Assembly (NCBI RefSeq): GCF_900103735.1
Contig: NZ_FMXE01000010.1
Coordinates: 91,429 to 155,428 of the forward strand
Direction: 5' to 3'
Source: Algoriphagus alkaliphilus
Lineage (GTDB): Bacteria > Bacteroidota > Bacteroidia > Cytophagales > Cyclobacteriaceae
Length of the DNA: 64,000 bases
Shown: piece by piece, positions 47,167 to 56,567 of the stretch
Numbering within the stretch: the first letter of the stretch is position 1
Layout of the letters: each line of letters begins with the position of its first letter
The notes under the pieces: generated by a model
What the model was told of the DNA's origin: nothing
What the model saw: only the letters and a program-made list of their open reading frames with translations
The model's database searches: none
Made by a program: the position numbers and the translations under genes

Positions 47167-48834
47167 ATGGCCGAAATAATCAGAATGCCAAAAATGAGTG
47201 ACACAATGGAAGAGGGGGTGATCGCTTCTTGGCTTAAAAAAGTGGGAGATAGCGTCAAACCGGGGGATATTCTGGCTGAAGTGGAAACCGATAAAGCAAC
47301 CATGGAGTTGGAATCCTACGACGAAGGTGTCCTTTTATATATTGGAGTTCAGGAAAAGGACTCAGTGCCTGTAAATGGTGTCATTGCGATCATTGGGGAA
47401 AAAGGAGAAGCCTTCGAGCACTTGCTGACAGGTGCAACTCCTCCTGCTGAATCCAAAAAAGAAGAATCAAAAGAAAAAGAAGCAAAACCGGAAGCCAAGG
47501 TAGAAGAACCTGCCAAAGCGGAAGCTGCTACTGAAAAAATTGACACCTCCACAATAAATGCTACTGTCATCACGATGCCAAAAATGAGTGATACAATGGC
47601 GGAAGGAACAATTGCCACTTGGTTGAAAAAAGTAGGTGACACAGTAAAATCAGGTGAAATTATCGCCGAAGTGGAAACTGATAAAGCGACCATGGAGCTT
47701 GAGTCCTATGAAGACGGGGTGCTGTTGTACATCGGGGTAGAGGCAGGCAACAGCGTTGCCGTAGATGGGGTGATTGCTGTGATCGGCGAAAAGGGTGCGG
47801 ATTACCAAACATTGCTCAAAGCACAGCAAGGAGGGAATAAGGACTCAGCACCTGCGGAAGCTACATCTGAGGCTCCAGCAGAAAACAAATCTGAAAAACC
47901 CGCAGCCACTTCCGTTCCAGTCACTGCCGCGGTGCCTACAATTGATGGTGGAATTGCTAACGGGGAACGTGTAAAAGCTTCACCACTTGCCAAAAAAATC
48001 GCTGAAGAAAAAGGAGTTGATATCAGAGCTGTTTCAGGTTCAGGTGAAGGAGGAAGAGTTGTAAAAAGAGACGTAGAAAACTTTGTGCCTGCTGTAGCAC
48101 CTTCTGCGGCAGTAGCCTCTGCGGTGGGTGCTACCACTTCTTCACTTGGACAAGAGAGTTTCCGAGAGGAGAAAGTTTCTCAGATGCGAAAAGTGATCGC
48201 CAAGCGATTGGCAGAGAGTAAGTTTGGAGCACCACACTTCTATTTGACCATGGAAATCAACATGGACAAGGCGATGGATGCCCGAAAAAGCATGAATGAG
48301 GTTTCTCCTGTAAAAATCTCCTTCAATGATATGGTGATCAAGGCTTCAGCTTCAGCCTTGCGTCAGCATCCAAAAGTCAATTCTAGTTGGCTGGGAGATA
48401 AAATTCGCTACAATGACCACATTCATATCGGAATGGCTGTGGCTGTAGAAGAAGGTTTGCTAGTTCCTGTGATTCGATTTGCTGACCAGTTATCACTTTC
48501 TCAGATTTCCAATCAGGCAAAAACATTGGGAGGAAAGGCCAAAACCAAAGAATTACAGCCGAAGGATTGGGAAGGAAACACTTTTACAATCTCCAACTTA
48601 GGGATGTTTGGCATCGATGAATTCACGGCAATTATCAACCCACCTGATGCGTGTATTTTGGCAGTAGGAGGTATCAAGGAAACTGTAATTGTGAAAGACG
48701 GCCAAATGAAAATAGGAAACGTAATGAAAGTGACGCTCTCATGCGACCACCGTGTAGTAGATGGAGCAGTTGGATCTGCATTTCTTCAGACTCTAAAAAG
48801 TCTTCTTGAAGATCCCGTTCGGATCCTTATCTAA
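47167..48834 (+). CDS. pdhC: Pyruvate dehydrogenase E2 (dihydrolipoamide acetyltransferase)
   Basis: The 555 residues contain two nearly identical lipoyl domains (about 1-78 and 135-212), each with the lipoylation motif ETDKATMELES, joined by Ala/Glu/Pro-rich linkers. An E3-binding domain (ASPLAKKIAEEKGVD, about 270-305) and a catalytic domain ending in LSCDHRVVDGA follow. It transfers the acetyl group to CoA in the pyruvate dehydrogenase complex. E1 and E3 genes are not adjacent. A strong terminator follows. Confidence 0.94.
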   Translation: MAEIIRMPKMSDTMEEGVIASWLKKVGDSVKPGDILAEVETDKATMELESYDEGVLLYIGVQEKDSVPVNGVIAIIGEKGEAFEHLLTGATPPAESKKEESKEKEAKPEAKVEEPAKAEAATEKIDTSTINATVITMPKMSDTMAEGTIATWLKKVGDTVKSGEIIAEVETDKATMELESYEDGVLLYIGVEAGNSVAVDGVIAVIGEKGADYQTLLKAQQGGNKDSAPAEATSEAPAENKSEKPAATSVPVTAAVPTIDGGIANGERVKASPLAKKIAEEKGVDIRAVSGSGEGGRVVKRDVENFVPAVAPSAAVASAVGATTSSLGQESFREEKVSQMRKVIAKRLAESKFGAPHFYLTMEINMDKAMDARKSMNEVSPVKISFNDMVIKASASALRQHPKVNSSWLGDKIRYNDHIHIGMAVAVEEGLLVPVIRFADQLSLSQISNQAKTLGGKAKTKELQPKDWEGNTFTISNLGMFGIDEFTAIINPPDACILAVGGIKETVIVKDGQMKIGNVMKVTLSCDHRVVDGAVGSAFLQTLKSLLEDPVRILI

Positions 48835-48845
48835 AATAAACTGCC

Positions 48846-48873
48846 AAAAAGTCCTGTTTCCGCAGGACTTTTT
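48846..48873 (+). terminator. Terminator after E2 gene
   Basis: AAAAAGTCCTG and CAGGACTTTTT pair perfectly around a six-base loop, 11 bases after the stop codon. It can work in both directions. Confidence 0.92.
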
Positions 48874-48884
48874 GCTTTTGTATG

Positions 48885-48997
48885 GTTATTGGTTAGGAGG
48901 TTATTGAGTTATTGGAAATTAGTTAAAAGTGCAAACTACCAATTTTTGTATATCCAGATTGCTTAACCCAATAACATTATAACTAAAAACCAATAAC
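48885..48997. repeat. Inverted GTTATTGG / CCAATAAC repeats
   Basis: GTTATTGG occurs at 48885 and 48908, and its complement CCAATAAC at 48968 and 48990. The outer pair extends to ten bases (GTTATTGGTT/AACCAATAAC). The 113-base stretch between the E2 terminator and hslV can fold into a long hairpin. Confidence 0.65.
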
Positions 48998-49005
48998 TAG
49001 TACCC

Positions 49006-49548
49006 ATGGAAAAAATCAAATCAACAACCGTAGTTGCAATCCGACACAATGGAGAGGTAGTCATCGGAGCAGATGGACAAGCGACTTTGGGAAATACAGT
49101 TGCCAAAAGTACCGTCAAAAAGCTTCGTGTACTTCAAGGTGGTAAAATTGTGACCGGTTTTGCCGGATCTACCGCCGATGCATTTACGCTCTTGGAAAAG
49201 TTTGAAGAGAAGCTCGGAGCCTTCGGTAATAACATGAAGCGTGCAGCCGTGGAATTGGCCAAAGAATGGAGAATGGATCGCATGCTTAGTCGGCTGGAAG
49301 CGATGATGATCGTGGCAGATAAGGATGATATTCTGATCATTTCAGGAACAGGGGACGTGATCGAACCGGATATGGAAATCGCGACAATTGGTTCGGGAAG
49401 TATGTTTGCCCAATCAGCAGCCAGAGCCATGAAGCAATTCGCTCCACACATGACTGCCGAAGACATGGTCAGAGAAAGCTTACATATCGCCGCGGATGTG
49501 TGTATTTACACGAATCACAACCTCGTAATCGAAAAAGTGAAAGCCTAG
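49006..49548 (+). CDS. hslV: ATP-dependent protease subunit HslV
   Basis: The 180-residue protein has the HslV catalytic start after a short propeptide (MEKIKS then T7-T8-VVAI) and GADGQATLGNTV, KLRVL, GFAGSTADAFTL. The N-terminal Thr is the nucleophile of this proteasome-like peptidase, which works with the HslU unfoldase. hslU is not in the window, so the usual hslVU pair is split. A terminator follows. Confidence 0.95.
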   Translation: MEKIKSTTVVAIRHNGEVVIGADGQATLGNTVAKSTVKKLRVLQGGKIVTGFAGSTADAFTLLEKFEEKLGAFGNNMKRAAVELAKEWRMDRMLSRLEAMMIVADKDDILIISGTGDVIEPDMEIATIGSGSMFAQSAARAMKQFAPHMTAEDMVRESLHIAADVCIYTNHNLVIEKVKA

Positions 49549-49566
49549 ATCTTATGCGGATTAGGG

Positions 49567-49595
49567 AACCGAAGTTGAATACTTCGGTTTTTTTT
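49567..49595 (+). terminator. hslV terminator
   Basis: AACCGAAGT and ACTTCGGTT pair around TGAAT and are followed by a run of T. Confidence 0.9.
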
Positions 49596-49655
49596 ATGTC
49601 TTTTCCAAACCCCTTCCTCTGTTATAGTGTTACTACATCGAATTGATTTCACAAC

Positions 49656-50321
49656 ATGGAAACTACAACAACAAAAAAAGCTGCAAAGAAGGATTTTCGA
49701 AAACTGATTCTGGAAGGATTTGTCAATCATGTTTTGGAACATGGCAGCATGCCCAAGTCGGTTTTTAAGTTTGCAAAAGATTTAAAAATGAAAGAAGAGG
49801 AGTTTTATACCTACTTCACTTCATTTGAATCCATCAAATCTGCCATCTGGGTATCGATTTTTGAAAGTACCCTGGAGCAAATTGAATCACAGGAAGTGTT
49901 CAAGGAATACAGCGTTCGAGAAAAATTTCTCAGCTTCTTGTTCACTTGGATCGAAGAATTGAAAAAGAACAGGTCTTACCTTCTGAGTCTTTATCAAGAT
50001 AAAGCCCAATCGATGAAATCTTTGCCTTTGGATGCCAAAGAGTTTAAAGAGAAGTTCAAGGATTTCGCCGGAGAAATTATCCTGGAAGGAAAAGAAACCC
50101 AAGAAATAGCCAATAGGCCCATTATTTCAGACAAATATGATGAGGCCCTTTGGCTTCAAGTGGCTTTTATCTTCCGCTTCTGGCTGGATGACCGCTCACC
50201 GAGGTTTGAAAAAACAGATGCTGCCATAGAAAAGTCCGTGAATCTGACATTCGATCTCATGGGTAAAAGTGCCTTAGACAGCTTTTTAGACTTTGCGAAG
50301 TTTCTTTATCAAAACAAATAA
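49656..50321 (+). CDS. TetR-like regulator
   Basis: The 221-residue, all-helical protein has a TetR-like N-terminal domain (FRKLILEGFVNHVLEHG...SVFKFAKDLKMKEEEFYTYF) and a ligand-type C-terminal domain with DDRSPRFEKTDAAIEKSVN. The DNA-binding helix is divergent from classical TetR. It is two bases before the ABC1 kinase gene, and likely acts with it or controls it. The ligand is unknown. Confidence 0.8.
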   Translation: METTTTKKAAKKDFRKLILEGFVNHVLEHGSMPKSVFKFAKDLKMKEEEFYTYFTSFESIKSAIWVSIFESTLEQIESQEVFKEYSVREKFLSFLFTWIEELKKNRSYLLSLYQDKAQSMKSLPLDAKEFKEKFKDFAGEIILEGKETQEIANRPIISDKYDEALWLQVAFIFRFWLDDRSPRFEKTDAAIEKSVNLTFDLMGKSALDSFLDFAKFLYQNK

Positions 50322-50323
50322 TC

Positions 50324-51643
50324 ATGGCCATCAATGTGAAAGAACAGGAAGCTATCCCGGTTTCCAAAGTGCAGCGTGCGGCTAAATTTATTTCCACCGG
50401 CGCGAAAGTGGGGGGGAATTATGTGAAGCACTACGCCAAAAAGATGGTCAATCCATCGATGGATAAGGAGGAACTTCATCAAAACAACGCGACAGATATT
50501 TACAAATCATTGAGTGAGCTGAAGGGGTCTGCACTTAAGGTGGCACAGATGATGTCCATGGACAAAAACCTGCTCCCAAGAGCTTACCAGGATAAATTCA
50601 CTATGGCGCAATATTCTGCTCCACCGTTGTCTTATCCTTTGGTAGTGAAAACTTTTCAGAAATATTTTGGAAAAAGTCCGGAGCAGATGTTTGACACCTT
50701 CACCCGGTCGGCTGTCAATGCCGCATCGATTGGTCAGGTACATCAGGCTACTCAAAACGGCAAAAAACTGGCCGTGAAAATCCAATACCCCGGTGTGGCC
50801 GATTCGGTCAGTTCGGACTTGAAATTGGTCAGACCTTTCGCACTTCGCCTGCTCAACATGAATGAGAAAGAACTCGATCATTACATGGGGGAAGTGGAGG
50901 AGCGATTGGTAGAGGAGACGGATTATGTATTGGAAGTAGAGCGATCCAGAGAGATCTCGGAGGCATGTGGACATATTCCGAATCTTAAATTTCCGCTTTA
51001 TTACGATGCACTGAGTTCTGACCGAATCATCACGATGGACTGGATTTCAGGTAAGCATATCAAAGAGTGGATGGACACCAATCCTTCTCAGAAATCCAAA
51101 AATCAAATCGGTCAGGCCCTTTGGGACTTTTACCATCACCAGGTTCATAATCTGAAACAAGTACATGCCGATCCGCATCCGGGCAACTTCATCATTCAGG
51201 AAGATGATCAATTGGGGATTATTGATTTTGGCTGTGTGAAAGTGATTCCTGAAGACTTCTATGAAGGTTATTTTGCACTGATCAAAAAGGAACTGCTGAT
51301 CAATCAGGAAGAGTTGGATCAGATCTTTTTTGACTTGGAGTTTATTTCTGACAAAGATACTCCTACTGAGGAGGCTTACTTTAAAAGCGTATTCAGGGAA
51401 ATGATTTCCCTGTTGGGTAAGCCATTCCATGTGGACAGGTTTGATTTCGCAGATGACAGTTTCTTCGAGCAAATTTTCCAGTTGGGTGATCGAATTTCAA
51501 ATGATAAAATGTTCCGAAAGTCACGTCAGGCCAGAGGATCACGACACGGATTATACATCAACAGAACCTATTTTGGATTGTACAATCTGCTCAATCAGCT
51601 TCAGGCGGAAGTAGAGACGACTAAGCCAGACTGGTTGAAATGA
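50324..51643 (+). CDS. ABC1/AarF (UbiB-like) atypical kinase
   Basis: The 439-residue protein shows KxGQ-like SELKGSALKVAQMMS (about 63-77), the ATP-binding Lys in KLAVKIQYPG, QVHADPHPGNFII as catalytic loop and IIDFGCVKVI. These mark the ABC1/ADCK family, which supports quinone or lipid metabolism through ATPase activity. Its gene is the second of a pair with the TetR-like regulator. A terminator follows 17 bases after the stop. Confidence 0.92.
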   Translation: MAINVKEQEAIPVSKVQRAAKFISTGAKVGGNYVKHYAKKMVNPSMDKEELHQNNATDIYKSLSELKGSALKVAQMMSMDKNLLPRAYQDKFTMAQYSAPPLSYPLVVKTFQKYFGKSPEQMFDTFTRSAVNAASIGQVHQATQNGKKLAVKIQYPGVADSVSSDLKLVRPFALRLLNMNEKELDHYMGEVEERLVEETDYVLEVERSREISEACGHIPNLKFPLYYDALSSDRIITMDWISGKHIKEWMDTNPSQKSKNQIGQALWDFYHHQVHNLKQVHADPHPGNFIIQEDDQLGIIDFGCVKVIPEDFYEGYFALIKKELLINQEELDQIFFDLEFISDKDTPTEEAYFKSVFREMISLLGKPFHVDRFDFADDSFFEQIFQLGDRISNDKMFRKSRQARGSRHGLYINRTYFGLYNLLNQLQAEVETTKPDWLK

Positions 51644-51660
51644 GACAAGTTTTAAATATA

Positions 51661-51688
51661 AATCCTCGAATTTTTCGGGGATTTTTTT
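51661..51688 (+). terminator. Terminator after ABC1 kinase gene
   Basis: AATCCTCGAA pairs with TTCGGGGATT (one T-G pair) around TTT and is followed by T-run to 51688. Confidence 0.85.
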
Positions 51689-52017
51689 GTCCTCTAAAAG
51701 GACAGTGGTGCAGCTCAAAAATTAGTGTTTATTATTTTAATTGATTTTTTACCATTAAGGAAGTTAAGAAAATTAAGAAGCCCGCATTTCAAGATACTTG
51801 ATTTGCTGTAAAAATTTAATTCCCTAAATTCTCTTAATGGTTCAAAAAAAAGAGTAGGTAATTGCCTCCCTTTTTGGTTAAACTTTGAAAATGAATTTGG
51901 TCGAACGGGCTATTTTTTTCGAGACCAGTTGTTTATAGCCATCCTTTGGCTTCGGTCTTCGGTCTCCGGTCTTCCACACTAATTATGTTCTAGAGAAATT
52001 TCGAAGATGGAAAACAT
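51689..52017. repeat. Intergenic region with inverted and heptamer repeats
   Basis: ACCATTAAG (51751-51759) and CTTAATGGT (51833-51841) form a 9-base inverted repeat about 90 bases long overall. A tandem heptamer CTTCGGT with 3.7 copies (one base changed) lies at 51950-51975. No gene is seen. Confidence 0.55.
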
Positions 52018-53205
52018 TTACTTCGAATAACTCACCCGATAAATACAGTTTGCCATATCATCGGAAATCAGCAAACTCCCATCAGGCAACTCCTGGACAT
52101 CAACCGGTCTTCCCCAAACTTCCTGAGAAGCCTCGTCCAACCAGCCTGAAGCGAAAACTTCCTGTCCGGTTACTTTTCCGCTCCCATCAATTTTAGCCGT
52201 CACCACTTCATAGCCTGATTTTTTGCTTCGATTCCAACTTCCGTGTTTGGCAATAATCGCTTGATTTTTAAAGCTTGTTGGGAACATTCCTCCTTTATAA
52301 AATCGCATGCCAAGCGGGGCCACATGTGCTCCAAGTTTAGCTGCTGGTGCGATATAGGCAGATGCCTCCTTTCCTTTGGATCCTAAGTCAGGATCTTTTA
52401 TTGTTCCGGCATGCCAGTATGGGTAACCAAAATGTTGACCTTTGGCTGTGACCCGGTTTAGTTCGCAATCCGGCGAGTCATCGCCCAGCATGTCACGACC
52501 ATTGTCTGTAAACCATAGTTCTTTGGTTTGGGGATGCCAATCAAATCCTACTGTATTTCTAACCCCATGGGCAACTATTTCTGGTTTGGAGCCAGGTTTG
52601 GAGACATCCAATCGGGTAATGCTTGCAAAGATTTCCTCATCGGATTCACAGATGTTGCATGGTGCGCCCACTGGTACATAGAGCATCCCATCCGGTCCAA
52701 AGGCGATAAACTTCCAGCCGTGATGGGTTTTTGTCGGGTATTGGTCATATACCACTTCGTATTTTGGATTAGTAAGTGTGTTTTTGATGTCTTTAAACCT
52801 CAAGATTCGACTTACCTCAGCCACGTACAAGTCACCGTCTTTGTAAGCGACACCGTTGGGCATTTTTAGGCCTTCGGCCAGAATGTACTTGGTGTCAGCT
52901 TTTCCATCCCCATTTTCATCGACTAGGGCATAGACATTCTTTTCCTGCCTGTTTCCCACGAATACAATACCGTTGTCCGAAATAGCCATTGAGCGTGCAT
53001 TGGGGACATCTGCAGCCCAAACTTCGATTTTGAAACCCGGCTGAAGTTTGATTTGATCCAGCTTGACATCCGCTTTGGCAGGTCGAATGTCCCTTTTATT
53101 GCTGCTGTTTGAAGTTTGGACAGGGGTAAGTTTTCCCTGACAGCTCGCATTCAGGGAAAAGAGTCCGATTGAAAAACTGAAAATTAGAGGTTTTAGGTAA
53201 TTCAT
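52018..53205 (-). CDS. Sorbosone dehydrogenase-like (PQQ-type propeller) lipoprotein
   Basis: A lipoprotein signal ends at C22 (SLNASC). The rest is a six-bladed propeller of the glucose/sorbosone dehydrogenase family: KIEVWAADVPNARSMA, DLYVAEVSRILRF, GRDMLGDDSPDCELN, FGYPYWH and AKHGSWNRSKKSGYEV. Members oxidise sugars or aldehydes with PQQ; the true substrate here is unknown. It is a single gene divergent from the ABC-F gene. Confidence 0.9.
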   Translation of the reverse strand: MNYLKPLIFSFSIGLFSLNASCQGKLTPVQTSNSSNKRDIRPAKADVKLDQIKLQPGFKIEVWAADVPNARSMAISDNGIVFVGNRQEKNVYALVDENGDGKADTKYILAEGLKMPNGVAYKDGDLYVAEVSRILRFKDIKNTLTNPKYEVVYDQYPTKTHHGWKFIAFGPDGMLYVPVGAPCNICESDEEIFASITRLDVSKPGSKPEIVAHGVRNTVGFDWHPQTKELWFTDNGRDMLGDDSPDCELNRVTAKGQHFGYPYWHAGTIKDPDLGSKGKEASAYIAPAAKLGAHVAPLGMRFYKGGMFPTSFKNQAIIAKHGSWNRSKKSGYEVVTAKIDGSGKVTGQEVFASGWLDEASQEVWGRPVDVQELPDGSLLISDDMANCIYRVSYSK

Positions 53206-53281
53206 GAGTTTTAGTTTTAATAAATAAGCTAAACATTCTGAGATTGTTTTCCCAGTAAAGGTGTATAAACGGGTTATTGGT

Positions 53282-53289
53282 TATTTTTG
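53282..53289 (+). promoter_or_regulatory. -7 box four bases before the ABC-F start
   Basis: TATTTTTG matches TAnnTTTG and ends four bases before ATG 53294. Transcription would begin at or next to the start codon, giving a leaderless message. Confidence 0.45.
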
Positions 53290-53293
53290 CGCC

Positions 53294-55219
53294 ATGCTTT
53301 CAATCAGTAATCTATCATACTTCATCGGAGGGCGTCCGCTCTACGAAAATGCCAACCTTCACATCAAGCCAAAAGACAAAATTGGTCTCGTCGGACAAAA
53401 CGGGACAGGCAAGTCTACCTTACTCAAAATCATCAATGGAGACTACCAAGCCACCACTGGTGAGGTTCAAAAAGCCAAAGATTGTACAATCGGATTTTTG
53501 AACCAGGATCTACTTTCTTTTCAGTCGGATGAAAGTATTCTGAATGTGGCTTTAGCGGCGTTCAAAGAAACGCTGAAACTTCAGGATGAGATTGATGAGG
53601 TGCTAAAAAAAATGGAAACTGATTATTCGGAAGAAGTAATCAACCGATTGGCTTTTCTTCAGGATAGATTCGAGTCCAATGAAGGCTATACCATCACAGC
53701 CAAGGCAGAAGAAGTTTTGGAGGGGATTGGATTTCAGACTTCAGACTTGGAAAAGCCACTTCGGACTTTTTCGGGAGGTTGGAGAATGCGGGTGATGTTA
53801 GCCAAACTTCTCCTGGAAAAGCCTTCACTTTTGTTGTTGGATGAACCGACCAACCACTTGGATTTACCTTCTATTCAATGGGTGGAAAACTACCTAAAAA
53901 ATTATGAAGGTGCTGTGGTAGTGGTATCTCACGATCAAACCTTTTTGGACAATTGTATCAATACCACAGTGGAAGTTGCCAATCAGACTTTGACTTCCTA
54001 TCCGGGAAATTACTCCTTTTACAAGGAGGAAAAAAAGATTCGAATGGAGCTGCAGAACAATGCCTATGAGAATCAGCAGCAGATGATCAAGCAGACCGAA
54101 CGTTTCATCGAGCGATTCCGGGCGAAGGCTACCAAGTCAAATCAAGTTCAGTCCCGCATCAAGGCCCTGGATCGATTAGACCGGGTGAATGAAGTGGTGA
54201 ATGATGAGGCCTTTGTGAATTTTAAATTCAAGTTTTCCCAAAAATCAGGGCGGGATGTCGTGGTACTTGATCATGTTTCCAAAGCCTACGGTGATTTGGT
54301 GATTTTGAAAAATACCACTGCACGAATCGAAAGAGGGGATAAGATCGCCCTGATTGGAGCAAATGGAAAAGGGAAGTCGACATTGCTCAGAATCATCGAT
54401 GGAACTGAAAAGCTTCAAGGCGAACGAAGTGAAGGCCACAATGTAATCAAAGCATTTTTTGCGCAGCATCAGCTCGAAGCATTGACCTTGGACAATGAGA
54501 TCATGCAGGAGATGGCTCAGGCGGGAAGTAAGAAATCCGAAATGGAGTTAAGAGGAGTCCTTGGCTGTTTTCTTTTTTCCAATGAAGAAGTTTTCAAAAA
54601 AATCAAAGTACTCTCCGGTGGTGAAAAGTCTCGGGTGGCATTGGCCAAAACGTTGATTTCTGAGGCGAATTTCCTGCTTTTGGATGAACCTACCAACCAC
54701 CTCGACTTTCAATCAGTGAATATCCTCATTCAGGCCTTGCAGCAATATGAGGGTACATTCATCACCGTTTCGCACGATAGACACTTCATCAAAGGCGTCG
54801 CTAATAAAATTTGGTACATTGAAGACAAAGAGATCAAGGAATATCCTGGATCCTATGATGAATATGATTTTTGGAAAAGTCAACAGGTCGAAGTGAAGGC
54901 CGTATCGCCTGTTGAGAAAACCGAAAAGAAGGCGCAACCGATTATTCCAAGAAATGCGCCGGAGGTACTTCAAGCAAAAAAGGATTTAAAGAGATTGGAG
55001 GAACAGCTTTCTAAAATAGAAAAGGAGATTGAGTCTTTGGAGCTTTTGAAATCCGAAACGGAGGAAAAAATGGCGGATCCGGATATCTATGTGGATGAGA
55101 TAAAAGCCCAAAAACTTCAGGATAGCTATCAAAACATACAGAACAGTCTCCGGGAAGTCAATTCAAAATGGGAAGAATTGGTGGATCAGATTTCTACTTT
55201 GCAAGAATTGGCAGGATAA
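53294..55219 (+). CDS. ABC-F family ATPase
   Basis: Two ABC domains are present: Walker A GQNGTGKST and GANGKGKST, signatures TFSGGWRMRV and VLSGGEKSRV, and DEPTNHLD twice. There are no membrane helices. The linker between the domains (about 240-300) and a C-terminal coiled coil (about 555-640) match Uup-like ABC-F proteins that act on ribosomes or DNA structures. I start at MLSISNLSYF (53294), since the 11 codons before it do not match the family. It has 641 residues. Confidence 0.92.
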   Translation: MLSISNLSYFIGGRPLYENANLHIKPKDKIGLVGQNGTGKSTLLKIINGDYQATTGEVQKAKDCTIGFLNQDLLSFQSDESILNVALAAFKETLKLQDEIDEVLKKMETDYSEEVINRLAFLQDRFESNEGYTITAKAEEVLEGIGFQTSDLEKPLRTFSGGWRMRVMLAKLLLEKPSLLLLDEPTNHLDLPSIQWVENYLKNYEGAVVVVSHDQTFLDNCINTTVEVANQTLTSYPGNYSFYKEEKKIRMELQNNAYENQQQMIKQTERFIERFRAKATKSNQVQSRIKALDRLDRVNEVVNDEAFVNFKFKFSQKSGRDVVVLDHVSKAYGDLVILKNTTARIERGDKIALIGANGKGKSTLLRIIDGTEKLQGERSEGHNVIKAFFAQHQLEALTLDNEIMQEMAQAGSKKSEMELRGVLGCFLFSNEEVFKKIKVLSGGEKSRVALAKTLISEANFLLLDEPTNHLDFQSVNILIQALQQYEGTFITVSHDRHFIKGVANKIWYIEDKEIKEYPGSYDEYDFWKSQQVEVKAVSPVEKTEKKAQPIIPRNAPEVLQAKKDLKRLEEQLSKIEKEIESLELLKSETEEKMADPDIYVDEIKAQKLQDSYQNIQNSLREVNSKWEELVDQISTLQELAG

Positions 55220-55258
55220 TGGCCCAAATGTTTGGGCTAAATTTTCTATTTTGAACTC

Positions 55259-56533
55259 ATGCTAAGAAAAATACTGATTTGCGCTTCTTCGATTACTCTC
55301 TTGTTGACGAGCTCGGCATTTTCCCAGGTTTTTGAAGACAGAGTGTATTCGGAGCACGTTCTTTCCGTTAGGTTATTTCCCCAAGGATCTCAACAAGACA
55401 GCCAATTGGATGCCCCTGTTGTTTCTATTAATGACTCGAAATCGTTGGTGTTATTATTTGATGACATTGCCTACGATCCCGAGCAGTACTCCGCCAAATT
55501 GATCCACTGCGATGTGGATTGGAAGAAGTCCGCACTTAGGAATAACGATTTTTCTATTTCTTTCAATGAGTATAACATTCAGGAATATAGCTATTCTGTC
55601 AACACTCGAATTCCTTACATCCATTATTCCTTTACAGTTCCAAGAGTTACTAAATCCGGGAATTATGTCCTGAAAGTTTATCGAAACAGAAATGAAGATG
55701 ACGTAATACTCACGCGACGGTTTATGGTTTATGAGGATCTCTTTTCGATAGGAGCCTCGATTGTTCCTCCTACACAAACAGAGGATCGGCGAACCTTACA
55801 GCAAATCAATGTGGTGGTCAATTATTCTAAAGTAGACCTCATTGATCCTACCACGCAGGTCAGCGTAGTGATCCGTCAAAATCAACGTTGGGACAATGCG
55901 AAATACCTTAATAAGCCCACGTTTTTAAATCAAATCTCCAAAAGTATTCGCTATGAGCCGTTTGACGGTGGCAGCACCTTCAGGGCAGGCAATGAATTTA
56001 GATTTGTGGATTTAAGATTTATTAGGGCTACGGGAGTAAATATTGCCGAAATTAAAGTTGAGGAAACTGCGATTTTCGCCAATGCCTTGGCCGACAGACC
56101 AAGGCCGGGAGGAGTTTATTCGCAGTATTTGGACATGAATGGGCAGTATATGATATACACCAATGATCGTCCCGGAGGCAATCCTGAAGTTGAGAGCGAA
56201 TACATCTATACGACTTTTTACCTTCAAGCCGAGGCAGGACGTGATATTAGGATGCTCGGTGCATTGACAGCATGGGGTAAAAGTCCAGAATCCAAAATGG
56301 TCTATGAACCAAAGACCGGACTCTACACTACCTCCATCCTTATGAAGCAGGGATGGTATGATTACCAATATGCCTTTTCGACCGGAGCGGGTTTTGATTC
56401 TTATCCCATTGAGGGGAGCTTCTTTGAGACAGAAAATGAGTATGAGGTTTTAGTCTACTACAGAGCTTTAGGATCTAGATACGATCAGCTAGTCGGCTAC
56501 GTATACTTGCATCCCAATCGCCGGAGAATTTAA
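55259..56533 (+). CDS. DUF5103 / type IX secretion plug protein
   Basis: The 424-residue protein has a signal peptide (ILICASSITLLLTSSAFSQ) and matches the DUF5103 family: LVLLFDDIAYDPEQYSAKLI, CDVDWKKSALRNNDFS, GNYVLKVYRN and a late GWYDYQYAFS. In Flavobacterium this protein plugs the outer-membrane SprA translocon of the type IX system, so it indicates type IX secretion in this organism. It follows the ABC-F gene after 39 bases, but function links between them are not evident. Confidence 0.88.
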   Translation: MLRKILICASSITLLLTSSAFSQVFEDRVYSEHVLSVRLFPQGSQQDSQLDAPVVSINDSKSLVLLFDDIAYDPEQYSAKLIHCDVDWKKSALRNNDFSISFNEYNIQEYSYSVNTRIPYIHYSFTVPRVTKSGNYVLKVYRNRNEDDVILTRRFMVYEDLFSIGASIVPPTQTEDRRTLQQINVVVNYSKVDLIDPTTQVSVVIRQNQRWDNAKYLNKPTFLNQISKSIRYEPFDGGSTFRAGNEFRFVDLRFIRATGVNIAEIKVEETAIFANALADRPRPGGVYSQYLDMNGQYMIYTNDRPGGNPEVESEYIYTTFYLQAEAGRDIRMLGALTAWGKSPESKMVYEPKTGLYTTSILMKQGWYDYQYAFSTGAGFDSYPIEGSFFETENEYEVLVYYRALGSRYDQLVGYVYLHPNRRRI

Positions 56534-56538
56534 AAAAA

Positions 56539-56562
56539 AAATCCTCTCGAATGAGAGGATTT
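56539..56562. terminator. Bidirectional terminator between DUF5103 and cas6
   Basis: AAATCCTCTC and GAGAGGATTT pair perfectly around GAAT, with an A-run on one side and T-rich DNA on the other. It serves both convergent genes. Confidence 0.9.
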
Positions 56563-56567
56563 AAATT

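Noticed and set aside
47167..47830. Direct DNA repeat of about 400 bases
   Set aside because: It reflects the two lipoyl domains of the E2 protein, a normal feature of the family.
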